Source of the DNA: Deltaproteobacteria bacterium
GTDB lineage: Bacteria > Desulfobacterota > Desulfobacteria > Desulfobacterales > Desulfobacteraceae
Reading direction: 5' to 3'
Length of the DNA: 8,251 bases
Assembly: GCA_019314105.1 (NCBI GenBank)
Contig: JAFCZY010000145.1
Coordinates: forward strand, 1-8,251
Shown: positions 1 through 4,521 of the stretch, one piece after another
Position numbering within the stretch: the stretch's first letter is position 1
Layout: each line of letters opens with the position of its first letter
Translations under genes and position numbers: made by a program
The notes under the pieces: model-generated
Database searches by the model: none
What the model saw: the letters and a program-made list of their open reading frames with translations, nothing else
What the model was told of the DNA's origin: nothing

Positions 1-114
1 CGGATGCAGAATCTGAATGTCAAATTTTTTTTCGATCTTTCCCATGGCAATATAGCGGATATTAACCCCTCTTTTATCAGCTTTTATTAAAGCATCGCCC
101 AAATATCTGTCAGC
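1..114 (-). repeat. Direct repeat copy 1: second copy of the middle of the TrmB-family gene
   Basis: These 114 bases are identical, base for base, to 534-647 (offset 533). Identity ends at 114/115 and may extend left beyond the window. On the minus strand the copy encodes the regulator segment that begins ADRYLGDALIKADKRG and ends near QILHP, in a frame with no regulator N-terminus upstream. Immediately to its right is aminotransferase coding sequence instead of regulator sequence. The ten bases GCTGACAGAT (minus strand) sit at the junction and fit both parents, so the exact break cannot be placed within them. The arrangement is what a tandem duplication of 115-647, or an assembly misjoin, would give. 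Confidence 0.95.
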
Positions 115-254
115 CAGCATCCTTTTGCATGCCTGACAACAAGATTAATCCTGTTATAATGATGGGCCCCATAATCTTCTTCCAGAGTGAAAATGGTGTT
201 ATCATTCTCATTGGAAAATCCACTGATATAATGGCTTTTTCTCATTGCAGTCAT
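87..254 (-). pseudogene. Truncated N-terminus of a class III (ornithine-type) aminotransferase
   Basis: An ATG at 252-254 is preceded by a strong ribosome-binding site (AGGGGAGGTG, about 258-267), which overlaps the stop codon of the regulator gene 12 bp upstream. The first 50 codons resemble the start of ornithine/acetylornithine-type PLP aminotransferases: the stretch EEDYGAHHYNRINLVV followed by RHAKGCWLTD matches the family's YGAHNY...RAEGxWxxD pattern. After Asp50 the family would continue with a DG(K/N)xYxD segment. Here the sequence instead enters the 114-bp regulator repeat in the wrong frame, adds IWAML and stops at 87-89. The PLP lysine and all catalytic residues are absent, so the piece cannot be active. 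If the rearrangement is a simple tandem duplication, an intact copy should lie just left of the window. rocD is a possible symbol, but the substrate cannot be told from 50 residues. Confidence 0.7.
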
Positions 255-266
255 CTTACACCTCCC

Positions 267-647
267 CTAATTATCCTCTTTTATAATGTTGTAAATTCTT
301 TTTTCTTCTTCAGTCAATTCCTGATGTCGGTCCAGTATTTTTTCTAAAAAACAATGATAGAAATCATGGCGAAGACTGTCGCGGTTGGCCACGATAAACC
401 ATTGATTCCTTGTCCAGTTAATGGGCGAAATATCCTCGTTATCCGTTTCAAATATCCCGACAAGCGCTTCTTTTTTATCGATAATCACTTCTATGGAACG
501 TCCGCCAATGATCTGCTGCAATTGTTCATGATTCGGATGCAGAATCTGAATGTCAAATTTTTTTTCGATCTTTCCCATGGCAATATAGCGGATATTAACC
601 CCTCTTTTATCAGCTTTTATTAAAGCATCGCCCAAATATCTGTCAGC
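267..647 (-). pseudogene. C-terminal part of the TrmB-family regulator, out of frame with its N-terminus
   Basis: The coding frame runs from about 647 to a TAG stop at 267-269 and gives about 126 residues. It begins ADRYLGDALIKADKRGVNIRY, which fits the TrmB effector-domain pattern in which a helix is followed by (A/K)xxRGVxI. The rest is the sensor half, ending in a charged helix (HQELTEEEKRIYNIIKEDN). The frame stays open up to 731 but has no credible start or ribosome-binding site. It is the continuation of the protein starting at 996, displaced by a frame change at about 648. Related regulators carry about 20-25 residues (the 'AkemIxxAkxei' helix and strand) between the segment corresponding to GYENVMES and LGDALIKADKRGV. 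These are missing, so the lesion is a deletion whose length is not a multiple of three. Confidence 0.75.
534..647 (-). repeat. Direct repeat copy 2, inside the TrmB-family gene
   Basis: This is the partner of 1-114, with 114 of 114 bases identical. It lies inside the C-terminal half of the TrmB-family regulator gene. Its right-hand end (647/648) coincides with the place where the regulator reading frame is lost, so the same sequence boundary is used at two junctions in this window: regulator N-terminus to copy 2, and aminotransferase to copy 1. Confidence 0.95.
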
Positions 648-996
648 TTTCCATGACATTCTCATATCCTGTGATGGTCCAGACAAATTCAAAATTATTT
701 TTCTGTGAGGCAAGTGTAATCTGATCTTCAAAAGATTCTATATTGCTGTCAAAGCTTCTTTTCAGCCTTCTGACAAGCTCATCCGAGGGCAATGGCGCAT
801 ACTGACCGGAATTGACTTCAATCACATACCCTTTGGAAATCAGGATTCGCAGCACATCATAAATCCTTGATCGGGCAATCCCTGAAATTTTACTCAACTG
901 GGAACCGTTCACCGGATGACTGCCCACAAGCGCCATATAACAGGCCGCCTCATATTGCGAGAAACCAAGTCCTTTTAAATTTGAATACGTATCCAT
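643..996 (-). CDS. TrmB-family transcriptional regulator, N-terminal winged-helix part (truncated by frameshift)
   Basis: The ATG at 994-996 follows GGAGA at 1003-1007. Residues 1-95 form a TrmB-type winged helix-turn-helix: GLGFSQYEAACYMALV (9-24), then the helix-turn-helix SQLSKISGIARSRIYDVLRI (32-51) and the wing around KGYVIEV. A short helix linker follows (SFDSNIESFEDQ), then WTITGYENVMES, the usual entry to the effector domain. The frame then hits TGA at 643-645, exactly at the border of the 114-bp repeat, leaving 117 residues where family members usually have about 250-270. TrmB regulators typically bind DNA as dimers and sense small metabolites, often sugars. Here the gene lies directly upstream of an aminotransferase start and behind its own operator-like palindrome, so it is inferred to control that gene and itself. 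As written, the protein has the DNA-binding domain but no sensor. Confidence 0.8.
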   Translation of the reverse strand: MDTYSNLKGLGFSQYEAACYMALVGSHPVNGSQLSKISGIARSRIYDVLRILISKGYVIEVNSGQYAPLPSDELVRRLKRSFDSNIESFEDQITLASQKNNFEFVWTITGYENVMES

Positions 997-1010
997 ATCT
1001 TTTCTCCAAA

Positions 1011-1034
1011 ATGTTGCTACTTCAATAGCAACAT
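1011..1034. promoter_or_regulatory. Perfect 9-bp inverted repeat, likely TrmB-family operator
   Basis: The arms ATGTTGCTA (1011-1019) and TAGCAACAT (1026-1034) are perfect reverse complements separated by six bases (CTTCAA). The site lies 15 bp before the regulator start codon and overlaps the predicted -10 box (1030-1035) of the regulator promoter. That position fits autorepression. Arm symmetry and position are seen directly; binding by the regulator is inferred. Confidence 0.65.
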
Positions 1035-1058
1035 AAACTTGAATCTAAAAATTGTCAA
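1030..1058 (-). promoter_or_regulatory. Sigma-70-like promoter of the TrmB-family gene
   Basis: On the minus strand a perfect -35 box TTGACA (1053-1058) is followed after exactly 17 bp by TATGTT (1030-1035), which matches four of six consensus bases. Transcription would start at about 1023, inside the palindrome, leaving a leader of about 27 nt with the GGAGA ribosome-binding site. Confidence 0.55.
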
Positions 1059-1076
1059 TATTTAAAAAATATCTCT

Positions 1077-1105
1077 TTGACACCGGGTTTTGAATCAGGT
1101 AAATA
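1077..1105 (+). promoter_or_regulatory. Possible ssb promoter
   Basis: A perfect TTGACA (1077-1082) lies 74 bp upstream of the ssb start and points toward it. At 17 bp spacing the -10 candidate is only TAAATA (1100-1105), a poor match. The surrounding DNA is very AT-rich. The position is right for a monocistronic ssb promoter, but the -10 box is uncertain. Confidence 0.35.
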
Positions 1106-1155
1106 TTTAAAAGCAACAAACATCTTTAAATTTATCCAAAAACAGGAGAAAACAA

Positions 1156-1614
1156 ATGGCGGGTCTTAACAAAGTAATGCTGATTGGAAGATTGGGAAGA
1201 GATCCTGAAATCAGGTATTCCCAACAGGGTTTGGCAGTGGTGAATTTCTCCATTGCAACCAGTGAACAATGGACAGACAAAAACACAGGCGACCGGCAGG
1301 AAAGAACGGAATGGCATAATATTGTAGTATTTGGCAAGCAGGCAGAGACGTGCGAAAGATACCTGTCAAAGGGCAGCCAGATTTATATTGAGGGGCGGCT
1401 GCAAACCAGCAATTATGAAAAAGAAGGCCAAACGCATTATATGACAAAAATTGTAGTATCTAACTTCCAGTTCCTTGGCGGAAAACAGGATAGTCAAGGA
1501 GGCGGGGGTAACCAGCAAGCCGATTCCGGATCCAACAATCCTTCTCAGAATCAGACAAGCCCGGGCATGACAGGTGGTCCAGAACCGATCCCGGATGATG
1601 ATATTCCGTTTTAA
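1156..1614 (+). CDS. ssb: Single-stranded DNA-binding protein SSB
   Basis: SSB coats single-stranded DNA as a tetramer during replication, recombination and repair, and recruits partner proteins through its C-terminal tip. The 152-residue protein has the usual family length. An OB fold spans about residues 1-110: it starts MAGLNKVMLIGRLGRDPEIR and includes WHNIVVFGKQAE and KGSQIYIEGRLQT. A Gly/Gln/Ser/Asn-rich disordered linker (about 111-140) leads to the acidic tip DDDIPF, the conserved partner-binding motif. The ATG at 1156 has an AGGAG ribosome-binding site at 1144-1148. The gene is alone on the plus strand, divergent from the TrmB-family gene and convergent with a small hypothetical gene. 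It ends before a strong terminator, so it is probably monocistronic. Confidence 0.97.
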   Translation: MAGLNKVMLIGRLGRDPEIRYSQQGLAVVNFSIATSEQWTDKNTGDRQERTEWHNIVVFGKQAETCERYLSKGSQIYIEGRLQTSNYEKEGQTHYMTKIVVSNFQFLGGKQDSQGGGGNQQADSGSNNPSQNQTSPGMTGGPEPIPDDDIPF

Positions 1615-1626
1615 TATCGTTAAAAA

Positions 1627-1669
1627 ATAAAAAGCCTCATTAGGGAACTCCCCCAATAAGGCTTTTTAT
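1627..1669. terminator. Bidirectional rho-independent terminator between ssb and the small minus-strand gene
   Basis: The arms ATAAAAAGCCT (1627-1637) and AGGCTTTTTAT (1659-1669) are perfect 11-bp reverse complements. They enclose a 21-base loop that can itself pair GGG (1643-1645) with CCC. The arms carry an A-run on one side and a T-run on the other, so the hairpin ends in U-tracts on both strands. It lies 12 bp after the ssb stop and 15 bp after the stop of the opposing 81-residue gene, and should end both transcripts. Confidence 0.85.
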
Positions 1670-1684
1670 TAAAAATTATCCCGG

Positions 1685-1930
1685 TTAGCTAATCGATAGC
1701 TGTTCTTCCATGGAAATATCATGTTTCATTTCCTGGAACGTTTTTTTGATGACCTTTTTAGAATGTTCATCAAGATGACTTGCGACACAAACTTTTTTTA
1801 ATTTTTCAACATTATTTTCCAACTCTTGCATTTCTGATTGGGATAAATCAGAAATGCAACTATTATAAGTTTTTTGACTTTTTCTTTTTGCTTTCAAATC
1901 CTGGTGCCTTCTCAGTGCTCTATCTTTCAT
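1685..1930 (-). CDS. Small basic conserved-type hypothetical protein (81 residues)
   Basis: The function is not recognised. The start is placed at the ATG at 1928-1930 because AAAGGAGC lies 9 bases upstream; a longer frame to 2005 exists but adds hydrophobic, unlikely sequence. The protein opens with a strongly basic helix (MKDRALRRHQDLKAKRKSQK), then a predicted helical stretch with a heptad-like pattern (SEMQELENNVEKLKKVCVA) and a second charged helix (EHSKKVIKKTFQEM). It has two cysteines (residues 25 and 52), no membrane segment and no signal peptide. The basic N-terminus suggests nucleic-acid or ribosome contact, but that is only inference. Similar short MKDRALRRH-type proteins occur, as far as I recall, in deltaproteobacteria. 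The gene has its own promoter and shares a terminator with ssb. Confidence 0.7.
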   Translation of the reverse strand: MKDRALRRHQDLKAKRKSQKTYNSCISDLSQSEMQELENNVEKLKKVCVASHLDEHSKKVIKKTFQEMKHDISMEEQLSIS

Positions 1931-1994
1931 AGTGCCGGCTCCTTTATAATAGTTTAAAAAAAATTTTAAACCGTGACATTCTTTCCCTAAAAAG

Positions 1995-2023
1995 AGAATA
2001 AACACTTAAAAAGAGCTTGGCAA
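1995..2023 (-). promoter_or_regulatory. Sigma-70-like promoter of the small hypothetical gene
   Basis: On the minus strand, TTGCCA (2018-2023, five of six bases) is separated by exactly 17 bp from TATTCT (1995-2000, four of six). It lies in the 101-bp gap after the nuclease stop codon, about 65 bp upstream of the chosen start at 1930. The leader is AT-rich and ends in the AAAGGAGC ribosome-binding site. Confidence 0.5.
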
Positions 2024-2031
2024 GCCTAAAA

Positions 2032-2643
2032 TTATTTTCGCGGGTGCTCTTTTCTCCATTGCCGTGGACTTTTGTAACGGGCCCCCTGTATCCACATCCC
2101 TTTTCGGGCTTTCCTGGCGCTTGCTTCTTCTTTTAAATAAAGACGCGAATCAAGTTTTCCAGGTCGTTTACCCTTGTAAACCTCTGCCAGGCCTGCTTTT
2201 ATCATTTCAATATTAATATTTTTACCATTAACAAAAACTTCTGCCAACTGTCTGTTATACATGCCGGTACCATAACTTTTAATCGCAACTTTCCGGTTCT
2301 TCACCAAACTTTCTAAATATTGTTTTGCTTTGTGGGCAAAGGGCTGACTTTTTTGACCCTTATATCCAATTTCCGGAGAATCCATTCCCACAAACCGTAT
2401 TTTAAATGTTAACTCACCTTTTTTAACTTTTATCGTGTCGCCATCAAATATTTTTAAGACTTTAAATTGTTGTTTTGGAAAAACAACATCGCTTTCCTTA
2501 AATTCTTCAACCGTTTCATTCAAAGGCGGCGCAATATTGGTAAAATGCTTGATCCCGTTTTCATCGGTCCAGAAATAAATATTTCCATAAAGAAAAAGGC
2601 TGAAAAAAAGAATAAAAAAAACATGTGTGAACGATTTTACCAT
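2032..2643 (-). CDS. Secreted DUF4124 plus staphylococcal-nuclease-like (thermonuclease) protein
   Basis: A 203-residue predicted exported nuclease. Residues 1-22 are a hydrophobic signal sequence or anchor (FTHVFFILFFSLFLYGN). Residues 23-40 (YFWTDENGIKHFTNIAPP) match the short DUF4124 motif common in exported proteobacterial proteins. Residues 60-190 are an SNase domain with the catalytic set in place: Asp67 and Asp69 (DGDT), Arg83, Asp88 and Glu91 (MDSPE) and Arg131 (YNRQLAEV), which correspond to Asp19, Asp21, Arg35, Asp40, Glu43 and Arg87 of the Staphylococcus enzyme. It should therefore be a Ca2+-dependent phosphodiesterase cutting DNA/RNA outside the cytoplasm. There is no clear Shine-Dalgarno sequence. 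The start lies 10 bp after the preceding methyltransferase stop, so translation is probably coupled. The next in-frame Met is residue 87, which supports this start. Confidence 0.9.
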   Translation of the reverse strand: MVKSFTHVFFILFFSLFLYGNIYFWTDENGIKHFTNIAPPLNETVEEFKESDVVFPKQQFKVLKIFDGDTIKVKKGELTFKIRFVGMDSPEIGYKGQKSQPFAHKAKQYLESLVKNRKVAIKSYGTGMYNRQLAEVFVNGKNINIEMIKAGLAEVYKGKRPGKLDSRLYLKEEASARKARKGMWIQGARYKSPRQWRKEHPRK

Positions 2644-2653
2644 AAGATTAAGT

Positions 2654-3520
2654 TTAACATATTTTTTTTACCAGGACAAAGCCGGACCATTTTTTCTCAT
2701 CCTGCTGCCAGACAAGCTTAAATCCTTTTTCTGAGTAAACAGCGACAAGCTGATCCTTTTCCCATTCCCTCACACCGGACAGGATAGCAATGCCATTGCT
2801 TTTTAAGCTGTTAAAAATTATATCAGACAAGGCGGTCAAAGTGGGGACTCTTAAATTGGCAGAAATGATTGAAAACCTGTCTCTGCTTTCTTTCATATAA
2901 TCTTCAATCACTTTGATTCTTTTCGTAAGATGGTTCAGCGCCACATTTTTTTTGGCCTCATTAATGGAAACCGGATCGATTTCATAGGCGTGGCAGGAGG
3001 TAAGCCCTGCCAGGCACATGGCCATGGCAAGCACACCGGAACCGGTTCCAATGTCCGCGCCTGCCACATTTATTTTGGAATCCATCATCTGTCTTTCGAA
3101 AAAACAAACATCAATGGCCTGAAGGCATAGCTGTGTTGTAGGATGATGACCGGAACCAAAAGAAATGCCCTGGTCAATCATCACCTCGATTTTATGGGGA
3201 TCAATACTATTTTGATTTGATCGCCTTTGAAATCCCGGTGGCGTGAGAATAAAATGCTTTGTAATAGAGACGGGCTTTAAAAAACTTTTTTCCACATAGG
3301 TGGCGCCGTAAAGATAATGATAGGACAGCTCCTGGGTATCAATGAGCTGTTGTAATATTTTTTTAGCCTCAAAAAAAGAAACTGAAAACCGGGACTTTAT
3401 TTTTTTGATATACGCCTGGGCTGTCAGTTTAACATCGGATCGGAAAAGGATATTTAAAACATCTTCTTTGTCTATTTTCATACCCATTTTCATATCCCTT
3501 TTTATATCAGGGGGAATCAT
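2654..3520 (-). CDS. prmA: PrmA-like (ribosomal protein L11 methyltransferase family) SAM-dependent methyltransferase with atypical N-terminus
   Basis: PrmA trimethylates ribosomal protein L11 using S-adenosylmethionine. The C-terminal two thirds of this 288-residue protein match the PrmA core: FGSGHHPTT (121-129; family FGTGxHxTT), SAM-binding motif I ADIGTGSGVLAMA (155-167), an acidic residue binding ribose (Glu180 in YEIDP), ISANLRVPTL (219-228; family ANIL..PL) and a C-terminal SGVREWE...GF segment. Residues 15-80 do not look like the ferredoxin-fold L11-binding domain. They read as three helices and a wing, like a winged helix-turn-helix, so the substrate may differ. The start is ambiguous: ATG 3520 has GAAGG only 2 bases away and overlaps the preceding gene by 14 bp, while Met10 (3493) or Met12 (3487) have AAGGG upstream. 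It is 10 bp upstream of the nuclease gene. Confidence 0.85.
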   Translation of the reverse strand: MIPPDIKRDMKMGMKIDKEDVLNILFRSDVKLTAQAYIKKIKSRFSVSFFEAKKILQQLIDTQELSYHYLYGATYVEKSFLKPVSITKHFILTPPGFQRRSNQNSIDPHKIEVMIDQGISFGSGHHPTTQLCLQAIDVCFFERQMMDSKINVAGADIGTGSGVLAMAMCLAGLTSCHAYEIDPVSINEAKKNVALNHLTKRIKVIEDYMKESRDRFSIISANLRVPTLTALSDIIFNSLKSNGIAILSGVREWEKDQLVAVYSEKGFKLVWQQDEKKWSGFVLVKKIC

Positions 3521-3860
3521 GACCTTCTTTTTTTAAGAGCTCCGCATAAAAGCAGGCAAACTCAAACATCCCTCTGATCTTTTCGTCATCATTGATGATC
3601 CCCAGACACATTTCAAAGGCTCCCTGGGAAAAGGAATTGGAGTATTCATCATGATCGATCCGGGAAAGGAACTCCCTGATTAACATCTGGGAGGTTCGCT
3701 TGGTTTTATCTTTCCTGATGTCTATGGGATCTTTAGGTTCCTGGAACGGGTCCCAGTCTTCATACCCTTTTTTGAGGATATGTTTCTGGCCTCTTTTGCC
3801 CATGGCGTCAAAAATTAGTTTTTTCCTCTCTTCAATCTGTTCAGGGGTAAGCTTATTCAT
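3507..3860 (-). CDS. Conserved-type hypothetical protein, 117 residues
   Basis: No function is recognised. The ATG at 3858-3860 was chosen because GGAG lies 9 bases upstream. It overlaps the stop of the cysteine-cluster gene (ATGAATAA), a typical translational-coupling arrangement. A TTG at 3875 would add five residues but has no ribosome-binding site of its own. The protein is soluble and charged: a helix (TPEQIEERKKLIFDAMGKRG), a turn-rich segment with WDPFQEPKDP, a basic stretch (RKDKTKRTSQ) and a C-terminal helical region (KIRGMFEFACFYAELLKKEG). There is no signal peptide or membrane segment. It overlaps the next gene by 14 bp if that gene starts at 3520. Its place between the cysteine-cluster and PrmA-like genes suggests co-expression, but gives no firm clue to its role. 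Confidence 0.8.
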   Translation of the reverse strand: MNKLTPEQIEERKKLIFDAMGKRGQKHILKKGYEDWDPFQEPKDPIDIRKDKTKRTSQMLIREFLSRIDHDEYSNSFSQGAFEMCLGIINDDEKIRGMFEFACFYAELLKKEGHDSP

Positions 3861-4509
3861 CTTTTCTGACTCCAAGATATTCTTCGTTAAAATCTGTAAC
3901 CATGGCCATTGAGACAGGAATCAACATTTCATGCATTTTAATATTATTGGATTTTATGTCTTTCACCAATTGGGCGGAAAGCAACTGGAGCTGGGTATAA
4001 ATTTTATCCATATTCAATGTCGGGTAAGGCTCTCCCTGTGTAAAATTTGTCCGGCCGCAGATATGACTGACACCGGCTGTGGATGTGGGGATACCATAAA
4101 CCCTGCAGGTAATCGGCCGGTGTTCATACATGACACAGAGGTTGTCTTCACCCAGCAGGGGGCACCTGACCCTCTCCTGAGACATTTCACCTACAATCTC
4201 CAGTTCGTCTGCACCGTTTTTAACTTTTTTATAAGCGTCGCGTTTCATCTTCGTAAGAGCCCTGTCTGTTTTGCCGGCAATTTCAATGAGATCGTTTTTC
4301 TCTTTACCTGTAAACGTTTTCAGGAATTTATCTTTTAAATAAAGCGCTTCTATGAGTGTCAGGTCAAAAATCGCATAACAACAGTCACTGCATTTTTCCC
4401 GGCAGAACACTTCTTTGGGAAATTCTTTTTTTACACGGGCAAACACTGCATCCACTATCTGAACCACTGCTTCATACTTAACAAAATGTTCTTTTAAATT
4501 TAATGCCAT
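3853..4509 (-). CDS. YkgJ-family cysteine-cluster protein (putative zinc/iron-chelating)
   Basis: A 218-residue soluble protein of the YkgJ/UPF0153-like family (PF03692 type), often labelled a putative metal-chelating or Fe-S protein of unknown reaction. The family's eight cysteines are visible in two groups: Cys36, Cys40, Cys43 and Cys44 (CREKCSDCC), and Cys116, Cys125, Cys135 and Cys151 in the pattern CPLL...LCxxYxxRPxxCRxYG...C. The YxxRPxxCRxYG segment is the family signature. The region between the groups is a charged helical insertion (about 55-110). The ATG at 4507-4509 follows AAAGGA and lies 12 bp after the mnmE stop. Its stop overlaps the start of the next gene. Metal binding is inferred from the cysteines; the substrate is unknown. 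Confidence 0.9.
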   Translation of the reverse strand: MALNLKEHFVKYEAVVQIVDAVFARVKKEFPKEVFCREKCSDCCYAIFDLTLIEALYLKDKFLKTFTGKEKNDLIEIAGKTDRALTKMKRDAYKKVKNGADELEIVGEMSQERVRCPLLGEDNLCVMYEHRPITCRVYGIPTSTAGVSHICGRTNFTQGEPYPTLNMDKIYTQLQLLSAQLVKDIKSNNIKMHEMLIPVSMAMVTDFNEEYLGVRKDE

Positions 4510-4521
4510 TGAATTTGTCCT

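Noticed and set aside
129..347. 72-codon plus-strand open frame at the left edge
   Set aside because: It spans the truncated aminotransferase start and the regulator end on the opposite strand, and its hydrophobic sequence comes from their complement.
1..647. Integration or attachment site of a mobile element (114-bp direct repeats)
   Set aside because: The DNA between the repeats is ordinary regulator and aminotransferase coding sequence with no integrase, transposase or terminal inverted repeats. Duplication or misassembly is the simpler reading.
1366..1656. 96-codon minus-strand open frame opposite ssb
   Set aside because: It is fully antisense to an intact SSB gene, crosses the terminator hairpin and has no ribosome-binding site or recognisable domain.
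2011..2031. Short hairpin GCTT-GCC-AAGC followed by TCTTTTT after the nuclease stop (minus strand), possible operon terminator
   Set aside because: The stem is only 4-5 bp with a 3-base loop, and it overlaps the -35 box of the next gene. It is too weak to call a terminator, and readthrough into the small gene is possible.
2467..2721. Open frame of 84 codons on the plus strand over the nuclease and methyltransferase genes
   Set aside because: It is antisense to two genes with clear conserved motifs, has no family resemblance and is rich in low-complexity lysine codons from T-rich complementary sequence.
3931..4338. 135-codon plus-strand open frame opposite the cysteine-cluster gene
   Set aside because: It has several cysteines, but they come from the complement of the opposite strand. 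The minus-strand gene has the full YkgJ signature, start, ribosome-binding site and operon spacing.
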